DNA of 17,500 nucleotides from Actinidia chinensis (GCA_009663005.1 VIGQ01001882.1:1-17500); one strand, 5' to 3'. Numbered from the stretch's first letter, positions 7,946 to 15,951 are shown. Notes: generated from the sequence alone by a model not told the origin. Made by a program: numbers and translations.

Positions 7946-8291
7946 GAAGCTTTTGATAATTACATTTTAAGTCCCCTGAAGTTTCAAAAATTACATTTGG
8001 TCCCTGTGATTTTGAAAGTACAGATTGTTCCCCAGGAGTTCTGATTTTGACAAATTGGGCCCCAGAAAGCTTTTGAATTTTTCAGTTTAAGCCCGAGTTC
8101 CCCCTTTTAATTAATCTGTAATTAATAAATTAAGTGTTTTTCCATCTCCGGACTCTCCGTTTGTCAAAATTTGCGATATTTTGATCCATATATCAGTTTG
8201 GGTGGATTAAGTTGTTTAGATGGGAAGACGATAAACGCACTAGCACGGTCCACTAGCACTTTTCCGGTACCGTCGGGGGCATAGGACTACA
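7946..8291 (+). mobile_element. Leader fragment of Copia family 2
   Basis: This untranslated stretch precedes a Copia gag. It carries four stutter units built on gtccc(c)tg: aagtcccctgaag (7970), ttggtccctgtg (7998), ttccccaggag (8028) and ttgggccccagaa (8056). After an AT-rich part it has two close copies of cactagcac (8239 and 8251). Its architecture resembles the family 1 leader without being the same sequence. No LTR or PBS is seen upstream; the element is cut at about 7945 by the inverted family 1 tail. Confidence 0.6.
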
Positions 8292-9060
8292 ATGTCCAAT
8301 GACAAATTTGAAGTTGAAAAATTTGACGGACAATAACTTTGGCATTGGCCATGCGAAGTTTTGGGGGGGGGATATCCTAATTCAACAGGATTGGATATTA
8401 CTCTGGAGGCGAAGCCAGAGGACATGTCAGAAAGGATTGGGTTGAAATTGAATCGCCAAGCTTGCGTACGATAGACTTTGGTTTGAAGAAGACCCTAAGT
8501 ACTTGTTAGAAAGAGACCACAGCAAGGGATTTGTGAACAAACGTGAAACAAGTACATGACTAAGACGTTGAGAATCGGCTCTATATCTGAAGAAGAAGCT
8601 CTTCCGGCTCCATTCAAGCAAGGTACGTCAAATGCATGAAACATTTGAATGCTTTAATAAATTTTGGCAATTTGCAAAATTTAGACGTAGAAATTGACGA
8701 TGAAGATAAAAACTCTTTTATCTTGTTAGATTCCTTGCCTGATACGTATGAGCATTTGACTACTACTTTGATGTATGGTTAAAGATGAACTTAAGTTTAA
8801 CGCTGTTTCAAATGCGTTGAATGAACAACGATGTGATAAAGAAGGATCAAGACCTCACGCGGGAGATCAATTTCAATGCATTTACACAGCAAGGGTATGA
8901 CGAGTACCCCGAAATCTGGAGGGGGATGAATCCTCTCTCAAAATCAAGAAACTCTCCGAGACGGCAGCTTGCAAAGGGCATGAGTGGCCTCTTGTCCAAG
9001 CAAAAAGGCACTGGAGAAAAGATTGCCCCAAGATAGAAGCAAAGACAAAGGCGAACTGCC
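8292..9060 (+). pseudogene. Copia gag remnant, family 2
   Basis: The ATG at 8292 starts Met-Ser-Asn-Asp-Lys-Phe-Glu-Val-Glu-Lys-Phe-Asp, the N-terminus typical of Tork/Tnt1-like Copia gag. Further landmarks are Pro-Glu-Asp-Met-Ser-Glu (8410-8430), Leu-Asn-Arg-Gln-Ala-Cys (8451-8468), Asp-Ser-Leu-Pro-Asp-Thr-Tyr-Glu-His-Leu-Thr (from 8729) and Ser-Arg-Asn-Ser-Pro-Arg-Arg. The zinc-knuckle end His-Trp-Arg-Lys-Asp-Cys-Pro-Lys lies at about 9009-9033; the first cysteines are displaced by frameshifts. Gag would form the virus-like particle and bind genomic RNA. At least eight frame changes and several stops break it. The start is chosen because the N-terminal motif begins exactly there, after the leader. 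Confidence 0.88.
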
Positions 9061-9705
9061 CATTAAATGCAGTCGAGAAGATGACACTCTGCATTTACTG
9101 TTTCTTTTGTCGGCTAGCCATTCGGACGAATGGATTCTGGATTCTGGTTGTTCCTATCATAATGTGCCCCACAGGGACTGGTTCTCTCCGAGTTTCGAAG
9201 AGCTCGAGGGGGAGTGTTCTAATGGGAAATGACAACGCCTGCCAACGGGGGAATTGGCACAATCAATTGAAGATGTTCATTTTTACGAACAGAACCGTCA
9301 AGGTTTCTTACTGATTTCGCTATGTACCTGATTTGGGAAGAAAAATCTCATTTCATTGGAGATTTTGATTCAAAGGGGTACAAGATTATCTGGAAGGTGG
9401 AGTTCTGAAGTTGTTCGTGGGCTCTTGTTGTTCCTGAAGGGCACTCGTAGGGGGATCCTCTACTTCCTGATGGGAGAACTGTCACTGGGAGGTTGTCTAT
9501 CTCCAACAGGTCAGACGAATCCAAGACCTTCCAAATTATGTCTATGCATTGGGGCATACTGGAGAAAAAGCTTTGGGCAACTTGGTACGTCAAGGAGTTC
9601 TGAAAGGAGGCCTAAGCTGAAAAAGTTTGATATTCTGTGAGCATTGTTTGCTTGGCACGCAGACAAGGGAGTTTGGCACTCATTCATCAGAGCTGAAGGC
9701 ATTCT
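9061..9705 (+). pseudogene. Copia protease and GAG-pre-integrase remnant, family 2
   Basis: The protease motif Trp-Ile-Leu-Asp-Ser-Gly-Cys-Ser-Tyr-His is intact at 9131-9160, with Asp-Ser-Gly at 9140-9148, followed by Pro-His-Arg-Asp-Trp-Phe. Met-Gly-Asn-Asp-Asn-Ala-Cys and Val-Pro-Asp-Leu-like pieces follow in other frames. From 9350 come Val-Val-Arg-Gly, Leu-Lys-Gly-Thr-Arg-Arg-Gly and then His-Thr-Gly-Glu-Lys-Ala-Leu-Gly-Asn-Leu-Val (about 9558-9590). Cys-Glu-His-Cys at 9636-9647 is the Cys pair of the integrase HHCC zinc finger. The protease processes the Copia polyprotein; this copy is inactive through repeated frameshifts. Confidence 0.88.
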
Positions 9706-10640
9706 GGATTAATGTTCACTCTTATGTTTTTGGAAGGGGGCCCCCTTCTAAAAATGCTCTTTGGAGGTTCACGCTATTTTTGTAACCTTCGTTGATGACT
9801 TTTCCGAAGAGGTTTGGGTATACCGATGCGGCACAAGGAAGAAGTCCTGAATCTTCTTGAGATGAAGAATATGATCGACAACCCAGACGTTAGAAAGATC
9901 AAGAAGCTAAGATCTGATAATGGTGGAGAATATCGGTCAGATCCTTTCTTTTCTTCGATGTTTGTCCAAATAAGGGATTGTCCAGACATTTTACTATTAA
10001 GGCACCACCCGCAACAAAATGGAGTTGCAGACAGGGATGACTCACCTTATAGATAAAGTTTTTCGGTGTATGATATGCCATGCCTGGTTGTTGAGCAAAG
10101 CATTTTGGGGCAGAAGCAATAACTATGCCGCGCACTCACCAACAGACGTCCTTCCACATCTATTGAAGGAAAACCCTATGGAGTATGTCAGAAAATGTGT
10201 TTCTGATTATGACAGATTCCATTTGTTGGGATGTCCTGCCTACTTCATGTACAGGAAGAAAGTTGATCCCAGAGCGAAGCAGCTATCTTTGTAGGCTTTA
10301 GCACTGGGGTACAAGGATTATCAACTATGGTGTCCCCGAACGAAGAAGATCGTTAACAGTCGATGTTTACATTCGATGAGTCTGTGATGATGAAGAATTC
10401 GGAGAACGAAAATCTGAGTCTACTATCCCCCGCAGTGGAGCTGTGATTCTGTAGTTTGCCGACTAAAACTGTTCAGACAGTTGATATTCCTGACGAGGAA
10501 ATCTGATGATATCGACACTACCCAGAATTTGAAAGCGGCTCATCTCACGACCAGCAGAATCATCCGCGCGAGTAGGGGGGGCCACAACGAGTGATTCGTA
10601 ACCGCTCGATACTGATACTGTGGCAATAGCACTTTCCCAT
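9706..10640 (+). pseudogene. Copia integrase remnant, family 2
   Basis: The rve integrase core can be followed across several frames. The first catalytic Asp, normally in His-Ser-Asp-Val-Trp-Gly, reads Tyr (tat, 9723-9725). Thr-Phe-Val-Asp-Asp-Phe-Ser follows near 9785. The second catalytic Asp is kept in Arg-Ser-Asp-Asn-Gly-Gly-Glu-Tyr (Asp codon 9916-9918). The catalytic Glu in Asn-Gly-Val-Ala-Glu-Arg reads Asp (10030-10032). Leu-Ser-Lys-Ala-Phe-Trp (10093-10110) and Val-Ser-Asp-Tyr-Asp-Arg-Phe-His-Leu-Leu-Gly-Cys-Pro-Ala-Tyr (about 10198-10243) mark the end of the core, then Asp-Pro-Arg-Ala-Lys. The C-terminal part (Phe-Asp-Glu-Ser-Val-Met-Met, about 10370-10390) is also recognisable. Integrase would insert cDNA into the host genome; it is dead here. 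Confidence 0.9.
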
Positions 10641-10905
10641 TGATTGAAGGAAGTTCCGTGTACTTACCAAGATGCCGGCAAGGGGACTGAAAATCCAAAT
10701 GGAAGAGAGCCCATGGATGAGAAATGAAGTCACTTCACAAGAATCAGACGTGGGAAGGTGGTCGAGTGCCCAAGGAAAGAAAGCCGATCGGTTTTCAAGT
10801 GGTATATGGCAAGAAGGAAGATATCAAGGAATCAGATCAAAGCTCGATTGGTGGCTAAAGGCTACGCACAAGGAGGAAATGACCTACAAGAGATTGACTG
10901 ATTGA
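10641..10905 (+). pseudogene. N-terminal fragment of Copia reverse transcriptase, family 2
   Basis: Twelve codons at 10721-10756 read Glu-Met-Lys-Ser-Leu-His-Lys-Asn-Gln-Thr-Trp-Glu without interruption, a hallmark of the RVT_2 (Copia RT) N-terminus. Lys-Pro-Ile-Gly (10783-10794) and Leu-Val-Ala/Lys-Gly-Tyr-Ala-Gln (about 10850-10872) follow in order. The homology then stops abruptly near 10905, before the fingers-palm part, and the next recognisable sequence is the RT C-terminus. Frame changes occur between the motifs. Confidence 0.85.
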
Positions 10906-10911
10906 AACTCA

Positions 10912-11820
10912 ACTCAGTCGAATTTGAGATGAAGGGATCTTGTGGCGAAGCCAGAAAATTTTAAGGCATTGAGATTAAGAGAGACAGTGGAAAGGTACGT
11001 TTGGTTGACTCAATCTTAATATCTGAAAAAATTTTACAAGATTAAGAATTGATAGTTCAACTAAACACCTGTTAAGTAACAAACCGTGGCCTCTCACTTC
11101 AGATTGAGTGCTTCTATGTCTCCTCGCAACAGATGAGGATCGAAAGTATATGGCAAATTTTCTTATGCTATGCTGTTGGTGCCTTGATGTAAATTCAATG
11201 GTTTGCACAAGGCCCAATATTTCACATGCTTGAGCATGGTCAGCAGGTATATGCACACCCGGAAAGTTCATTGGCATTCCGTGAAATGGATTTTACGATA
11301 TAATTCATGGTACAAGCAATGTTTGGAGTGAAATTTAGGGGGACGACAAGTCAGTCAATATTTCATTTGGTATTTTGATTCAGACTATTCCCGGAGATCG
11401 TGAACAAATGAAGATCCACCATGGGTTAGGTGTTCACGTATGCTGGTGGCCCAGTTTGTTGCAATCTGCTCTTCAGGCTACAGTTGCTTTTGTCCTACTA
11501 CTAGGCAGAGTATTGGCATGACAGAACCTTCAAGTAAGCGATCTGGCTTCATGTTTTGATAATGATTGGGAATTGATCAGGAGCATGTTGATGTCTACTG
11601 GACAGTCAAAGGGCGATTTGTTTGTCTAAAACCCAAGTTCATTCATTCCCGCACCAAAACATTGAGGTTCGTGTCATTTTATATTCGAGAAATTCTGAAT
11701 GAAGGTTGATGTACTACTTGCGAAATCAGCACCGAAGACAACCCTGCTGATATTTTGACGCAGGTCGTATCTGGAATCAAGTTTAAACATTGTTTGGGAC
11801 TTGATCAATATTTCTGAACA
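10912..11820 (+). pseudogene. Copia RT C-terminus and RNase H remnant, family 2
   Basis: This starts with Glu-Phe-Glu-Met-Lys (10919-10933), the stretch that follows the RT catalytic palm in Copia. Further pieces are Ser-Arg-Tyr-Met-His (near 11241-11256), Val-His-Trp-His-Ser-Val-Lys-Trp-Ile-Leu-Arg-Tyr (11266-11302) and Asp-Ser-Asp-Tyr (about 11378-11390), an RNase H catalytic Asp region. Tyr-Ala-Gly-Gly-Pro-Val-Cys-Trp-like coding (11438-11460) and Gln-Ala-Thr-Val-Ala follow. Then come Gln-Glu-His-Val-Asp-Val-Tyr (11577-11600), Ile-Arg-Glu-Ile-Leu-Asn-Glu (11682-11704) and the terminal Leu-Ile-Asn-Ile-Ser (11800-11815). The order is that of a Tork-like Copia pol. The 100-codon minus-strand ORF at 10975-11277 is a shadow. 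Confidence 0.88.
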
Positions 11821-11876
11821 GCATGGCGCCTACGCGGTCATTGGTGGCACATCACCAGGTTGGGAAGAGTTGTTCC

Positions 11877-11888
11877 GCCAAGTGTAGA
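11877..11888 (+). other. Degenerate polypurine tract, family 2
   Basis: gccaagtgtaga occupies the place and phase of a Copia polypurine tract (ccaaggtggaga-like in relatives, from memory of the family) directly before the LTR start. Purine continuity is lost through T substitutions, so the call rests mainly on position. Confidence 0.5.
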
Positions 11889-11889
11889 T

Positions 11890-12265
11890 TGTGACTTTTT
11901 GCCTTCACTTCTATTCTCAAAGCCCCATCCAGTCTTTCTTGGCAGCTACCAACCCAGCAAAGTCTTCTTCAGCTGCTGAACAGTCTCAAATAGACAACCC
12001 CTAAGTCTTCCTTTACTGCTTAAACTCTATCTACAGGCTATAAAAAGGGAAAGGAAGGCTGATAGAAATAGAGCAAAATTTGAGAGAAAAACTTGCAGAG
12101 ATCAGTGAGAGTTTGAGAGAGAATCTCATTCTGTATTTGTATTTGTTTTTCTCTCCATATAAGTGAAATTGCTGCCACCCCGAGGACGTAGGCCGACAGT
12201 GCCGCCTCTAAATTTGTGGTTTGTGTTTTGGTGTGTATGTGTGATCAGTTGTTTTCCGCACAACA
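11890..12265 (+). mobile_element. LTR of Copia family 2
   Basis: The LTR runs from TGTGAC to CACAACA, about 376 bp. It has a strong TATA box (TATAAAAA, 12039-12046) about 150 bp in, then the GA-rich gagagaaaaacttgcagag...gagagtttgagagagaa stretch expected of the R region. It also carries ccgaggacgtaggc...tgccgcc near 12179-12207, a motif pair that Copia LTRs often hold close to the 3' end. It directly follows the RNase H end, so it is the 3' LTR of the family 2 element. It differs from the family 1 LTRs except for this motif pair and the CACAACA end. No matching 5' LTR is in the window. Confidence 0.82.
12039..12046 (+). promoter_or_regulatory. TATA box of the family 2 LTR
   Basis: TATAAAAA within ggctataaaaaggg is the best core-promoter motif in the window. 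Its place inside the LTR fits the U3/R boundary. Confidence 0.65.
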
Positions 12266-12470
12266 TATTTCTGGGGTATGATCTTGGTGATTCCTTCTCT
12301 CATATGAAAGACAAGAAGAATTAAAAGGGGGTGGATTGAGGAGATTCGCATAGGCGAGAATGCAAGTAATGGTGGGGGAGGAGGACAGTGACGTGGAGGA
12401 GGTCTTATGAGGATTCAAGAAAAGTAGCTTGAACAATGTGATATTTGGTGTACTTAGTTCTCCTTATTAC
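12266..12470 (+). other. PBS-like and leader-like stretch after the family 2 LTR
   Basis: The bases after the LTR (ctggggtatgatcttggt, 12276-12293) resemble a decayed tRNA-Met PBS (tggtatcagagc followed by ttggt). A purine-rich stretch (12300-12425) follows with no recognisable protein. If this is a real PBS, the LTR once served as a 5' LTR of a further copy in tandem. The alternative is unrelated flanking DNA. The 63-codon minus-strand ORF (12245-12436) is not recognised and starts or ends in the LTR. Confidence 0.3.
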
Positions 12471-12576
12471 GCTCCAAAATAAACATTGCTAGGCAAAAAG
12501 AAGGTATTATTTTTATAATTTTGGGTGCAAAAAAGCAATTTATTCCTTACCTTTCAACTGAGAACACACCATACAC

Positions 12577-12608
12577 TGGGTTCCCACAATTGTATGGGGT
12601 GAGACCCA
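12577..12608. repeat. Imperfect hairpin
   Basis: tgggttcccacaat pairs imperfectly with atggggtgagaccca around a short centre. Such tgggtcccac hairpins are common in plant MITE remnants, but no outer boundaries are visible. The surrounding 12471-12670 is AT-rich non-coding DNA with nothing else recognised. Confidence 0.4.
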
Positions 12609-12670
12609 CGCACGGGTAGAAAGTGTCGTTTGTGTTTGGATACAAAATTGTGAAAAATGGTTTTCTAGCA

Positions 12671-13016
12671 TTAGGGTGTCAATAGATTAGATTCAGATTA
12701 GATTCATAAAACTCCAATATCCAATTAGATTACATCGATATGAGCTCAGAAATGGAAAATTGCTTTTTTTAATCCAATTCTGAAGCAACCACCTAATGGG
12801 TATCCAACCTGATTCGTTTTTAGAAGTATGGCTTTGAAATGGAGGAAAAAAATTATAAAATGTTTATTCAAATTTAGGTTCAAAAGGGGGCCAAATCGGA
12901 TTCGATAAATATGGATTACAAGGATCGGATTAGATTGATTTTCGGATCATGTAATTTTATTAAGAGATTTGGATTTATTCAGATCGATGCTAATCTGGTA
13001 TGGTGGGTGACACTAA
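12671..13016. mobile_element. MITE-like element with short terminal inverted repeats
   Basis: The left end ttagggtgtcaa (12671-12682) and the right end gtgacactaa (13007-13016) form imperfect inverted repeats (TTAG(G)GTGTCA). The interior is rich in the agattagattc/ggatcggattagatt stutter seen in many plant non-autonomous elements. There is no coding capacity. Target-site duplications are not clear, so the family is not assigned. Confidence 0.45.
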
Positions 13017-13671
13017 AAATTGCATATATAGAGGCAAAAATAACTCAGATCAGGGAGATGGAGAATGAGAGACAGCAGCAGAAGAAGCGTCCAGGGATAA
13101 AGAGCAGCAAAAATATTGCCCCAAGTCCATCTTTTCTTCTACACCTACCCACTTCCCTGCCTCCACATGGGTAATTATTTATCACCTTTCTTGTAAACTT
13201 ATCTTTATTCTTTTGACATAGTTGTTTTTTTGGGCCGGGGATTTTTTTTTCTCTTGTTTTGGTTTTCAAGCGAACTTGGAAGAGGGTTATATTTGAATCA
13301 GTAGAATGTAGTAGAATGAAGCCAATGCATAGAGTTTTTATTGGTGCAAAAACCTTATTTTTCGGTGGAATGCTCAACAAAATTTGATTCATAAAGTTTT
13401 TAGGATGTCCTCTAAGGCACCTAATGTTTATTGCTATGTTAATTCTTTCAAATGTATTGTAAGATTTGTTAAAATGATGATGATTTAAAATGGTGTCTTT
13501 TCTTACATGTTTAAATGAATGGTTAGAAAAGCTTTTATAGGGCTGTTGGGATGTAGATCAATTAAAGATATTTTACATATTTTAATAAAAATGGTCTTAC
13601 TTGTATTTTTGAAATAACTTCAGCAACTGCTGTATGTTAGTAGTGAAATTCATAAAAATGTGCATATTTTT
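13017..13671. other. Non-coding AT-rich stretch upstream of the phosphatase pseudogene
   Basis: No gene is recognised in these 655 bases. A short ORF beginning Met-Glu-Asn-Glu-Arg-Gln-Gln-Gln-Lys-Lys-Arg (13058-13174) follows a purine-rich stretch and could be a relic of a first exon or 5' UTR, but it matches no phosphatase N-terminus I know. The rest is AT-rich and intron-like. The N-terminal membrane segment of the lipid phosphate phosphatase was sought here and not found. Confidence 0.4.
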
Positions 13672-14678
13672 TCCCATTCTTGTAACAGTTTCTAGGAATT
13701 TGTTGCCTTTTGTAGTCATTCTTACCTACTCATTAAGGAGGGATGTTTATGATTTAATCATGCATAATGTAGTTTTCTTTTTTCCTTTTAATTTTTTATT
13801 GTTTTATGATAGGTTTTTGGGCTATTTGCATCTTATTTATCTTACAATGATGATTATAAGTTTGTATGCACATTCAAGCCTTCTGTTTTCAGTACTTGAA
13901 CTGGAGTTATAACTGATGCCATCAAATGTTGTTGGTCGTACTCGTCCAGAACTTCTTTTGGCGATGCTCCCTGATAGCAAGGGGGTGAGTATCAGCAAAT
14001 TGCCTTCAGTTTTCTTAATATCATGTGTATGTTACCTAGAATCTATATATTTTTCAGTATTTAAAAATAATGCAATTGGTGCGTTCCATTTTTAGGTCTT
14101 CGACCCAATCACAAGGACACAATAAAGTGGTACTAGACTGAAAAGTGTCAATCAGGAAGGACACCAAGTGTTCCAGCGACATATGTCTTGTAATAGTGAT
14201 GTAAATATTTTTATACACTAATTTTTGTACCAATGTTCCTTTTAAGAATAATTTCTTTAGTTGTTTTATGAATTAATCATTTTTTTGTACTTGTACACTG
14301 TACCTCTTCTATAACTCTAGTTTAATTGACAACTCAACGTTGTAATATATACCTGCTAATATACAGTATGTTGGTGCATCGTGATTTTTTTCTTTTTTCT
14401 TTCTTCGTTTTTGCATGCATTGAATCCATCCATAAATAATAGATCAACTGTTTTGTGCCATTTGCCATAATATTGTTTTTAATTGTTCTCTAAGGGTCTT
14501 TGGAAGGTTTGGGGTTTTCTCTCATGGTACTGTCAGGGAAAATCTGGTGCGGTCGCCCGTAGGGTCCATGGTTTGCAAAGCTTTGTATCATTTGTTCGGG
14601 CCCTTGCTTGTTGCAATCTCTGGTTGGAGTTTTCACGACCTGGCATCATGGCAGACGTAATTGCTGGAGGTCTTCTAG
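13672..14678 (+). pseudogene. Lipid phosphate phosphatase (PAP2 family, plant LPP-like) pseudogene
   Basis: Four exon-like blocks in the order of plant LPP2/LPP3-type phosphatases, which dephosphorylate phosphatidate and diacylglycerol pyrophosphate in membranes. Block 1 (13672-13763): Pro-Phe-Val-Val-Ile-Leu-Thr-Tyr then Arg-Arg-Asp-Val-Tyr-Asp-Leu (ends 13756). Block 2 (13879-13984): Leu-Phe-Ser-Val-Leu, Val-Ile-Thr-Asp-Ala-Ile-Lys, Val-Val-Gly-Arg-Thr-Arg-Pro, the KX6RP phosphatase motif split by a frameshift. A gtgagt donor (13985) and tttttag acceptor (14095) frame the next intron. Block 3 (14096-14190): Val-Phe-Asp-Pro-Ile-Thr-Arg, a stop, Lys-Ser-Val, Glu-Gly-His-Gln, then a damaged PSGH. 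Block 4 (14495-14678): Gly-Phe-Leu-Ser-Trp-Tyr, Gly-Lys, Pro-Leu-Leu-Val-Ala, Ser-Arg, a short deletion where Val-Asp-Asp-Tyr should be, His-His, then Ala-Gly-Gly-Leu-Leu-Gly. The first and last exons are not seen. Introns survive, so it is a decayed or partial duplicate, not a processed copy. Motifs are recognised from memory of the family. Confidence 0.82.
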
Positions 14679-14711
14679 GTCTGTTATTCGTGATAGAAAC
14701 TCCCCTTATCA

Positions 14712-14804
14712 AATTGTCCTCCTGTTTTGCATTGGTTGTGTATTGTTATCAAATAAATTGGTCCTCCTGTACATTGGTTGTTTATTGTGTATTGTTATGT
14801 AATT
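14712..14804 (+). repeat. Tandem duplication of about 45 bp
   Basis: attgtcctcctgttttgcattggttgtgtattgttatcaaata is followed at once by attggtcctcctgtacattggttg...gtattgttatgtaat. The two units differ by small indels. They lie just downstream of the last phosphatase block, where intron sequence would be expected. Confidence 0.75.
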
Positions 14805-14819
14805 TTTTAAATAAAAAAT

Positions 14820-15420
14820 TGTTTTTTTTTTTTTTGGGAAAAAACTGAAACCATTTTTTCTTCCAGTTTTTCTGTTTAAAAACAGAAACAACAAACAACA
14901 GAAACTATTTTATTTTTCATTTTTTTTAAATAGAAATTTGTTTCTGTTTTTAATTTTAGTGAAATTATTTTTTGAACCCCCGTTTTTTAAAGTTTTCTGT
15001 TAAAAAGCGAAAACAAAAAGAAGCATTTTTCAGTTTTTTAAACAGAACTTATTCTATTTCTGTTTTATTTGGGAAAAACTGTTTTTGGAAAAACAAAAAT
15101 AAAAACTGCTTTTTTTTTTCAGTTTTTTAAATAGAAAAATTATTTATTTCTTATTTCGGGAGAAAACTTTTTTTTTTTTGAAAAAAAGTTTTTTAAAAAG
15201 TTATGTTCTAAAACAAAAGGAAAATGCCCTTTTTTTCTTTCTCTGCCTATGTTAACAAAAAACAGAAACTGTATTTTTTTTCAGTTTTTTAAATTAAAAA
15301 ATTATGAATAATTTTTTGTTTTTCAGCTTTTTTTTTAAACAAAAACAGAATTGCATTTTTCTTTCCCCCAGTTTTTTAAAAACAAAATTTTAATTTTGTT
15401 TTTCTTTTGTAGAAAACTAT
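14820..15420. repeat. Degenerate AT-rich repeat field (cagttttttaaa units)
   Basis: About 600 bp built from variants of ttcagttttttaaa(ca)gaaa and its near-complement tttctgttttt. Recognisable cores occur near 14918, 14981, 15030, 15118, 15187, 15282 and 15369, so the spacing is loosely 50-95 bp, often close to 85. Long T and A runs separate them. There is no coding capacity. It looks like an expanded and decayed minisatellite; an AT-rich scaffold-attachment role is possible but untested. Confidence 0.6.
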
Positions 15421-15465
15421 TTTTTGAAAACATTTTCTATTAGGTAAATAACAAGGATTTTTAAA

Positions 15466-15626
15466 ATTCTTTTTTTTTTACATTCGACACTCCAAAAATT
15501 ATCTCTATAGAGGTAAAATTATAAAAATGTCATTTCTCGTTTAAAAAAATATTGACTTTTGAGGGTACTTTTATAATTTACTAATAAACGTAAATTTTGG
15601 AGTATAGAATGTAAAAAAAAAAGAAT
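15466..15626. mobile_element. Foldback MITE with about 30-bp terminal inverted repeats
   Basis: The left end (15466-15500), aattcttttttttttacattc then gacactccaaaaatt, is the inverted match of the right end (15592-15626), taaattttggagtatagaatg then taaaaaaaaaagaatt. The pairing extends inward: ggtaaaattataaaaatg (15512-15529) pairs with gtacttttataatttacta (15566-15584), so nearly the whole 161 bp folds back. There is no ORF. Size and fold fit a plant MITE; the superfamily cannot be set without a clear target-site duplication. Confidence 0.75.
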
Positions 15627-15690
15627 TGTAGAAATAAAACCCTAAACAATAAAGCTAAAAAAAAAAAAAAAAAAATGAAAGATAAATTTG

Positions 15691-15823
15691 TCCAGCTGGC
15701 GTGGCCTGACTTGATTTTGGCCTGACTAGAAATCAAGTTTTGCGCTGGCTGTGGTTCGAATCTTTGCGTGGTTCGAATCTTTGCGTAACTGTCATATTTT
15801 TGTTCCTTGCTGGGGACCAAGCC
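15691..15823 (+). mobile_element. tRNA-derived SINE-like unit 1
   Basis: The unit opens with cagctggcgtggcctga, in the place of a pol III A box, and contains ggttcgaatc, a near-perfect B box (canonical GGTTCGANTCC). The B-box region is duplicated exactly: gtggttcgaatctttgc at 15751-15767 and again at 15768-15784. It then runs aactgtcatatttttgttccttgctggggaccaagcc and ends in an A-run at 15824. It shares gaaatcaagtttt...gc and the tail with the next two units. Confidence 0.6.
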
Positions 15824-15860
15824 AAAAAAAAAGTTCAACATTTAAAAATGAAAATAATTG

Positions 15861-15951
15861 GCCAACTGGCTTGGCGGTAGTGGTTTTGTGCTGCGGTTTG
15901 AATTTCGCATACGGTCATATTTTTTTTCTCTTACTTGGAGACCAGCCCAGG
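15861..15951 (+). mobile_element. tRNA-derived SINE-like unit 2
   Basis: ccaactggcttggcggtagtggttttgtgc resembles an A-box region. ggtttgaatttcgcatacggtcatatttttttctcttacttggagaccagcc aligns with the B-box and tail of unit 1. The B box is mutated (ggtttgaatt). It is shorter than unit 1 because it lacks the gaaatcaagtt insert. Confidence 0.5.

Noticed and set aside
7459..8044. Overlapping plus-strand ORFs of 109-124 codons
   Set aside because: They are antisense to the inverted family 1 protease/tail copy, which aligns on the minus strand with two other copies.
10975..11277. 100-codon minus-strand ORF
   Set aside because: It is antisense to the RT C-terminus/RNase H remnant.
13058..13174. 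First exon of a gene (Met-Glu-Asn-Glu-Arg-Gln start)
   Set aside because: It has no domain, no convincing splice donor linking it to the phosphatase blocks, and does not match an LPP N-terminus. It is left as part of the non-coding stretch.
14483..14848. 121-codon plus-strand ORF as an unknown membrane protein
   Set aside because: Its first part is the frameshifted fourth phosphatase block and the rest is intron-like tandem repeat, so the hydrophobic look comes from T-rich sequence.
14820..15420. CRISPR-like array from the repeated cagttttttaaa units
   Set aside because: The units are degenerate, AT-only, unevenly spaced and in plant nuclear DNA. There are no unique spacers of constant size and no cas genes.
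15751..15784. A real tRNA gene
   Set aside because: Only B-box-like and weak A-box-like motifs are present. No cloverleaf with anticodon arm and acceptor stem can be formed convincingly, and the sequence continues into a shared tail, as in SINEs.
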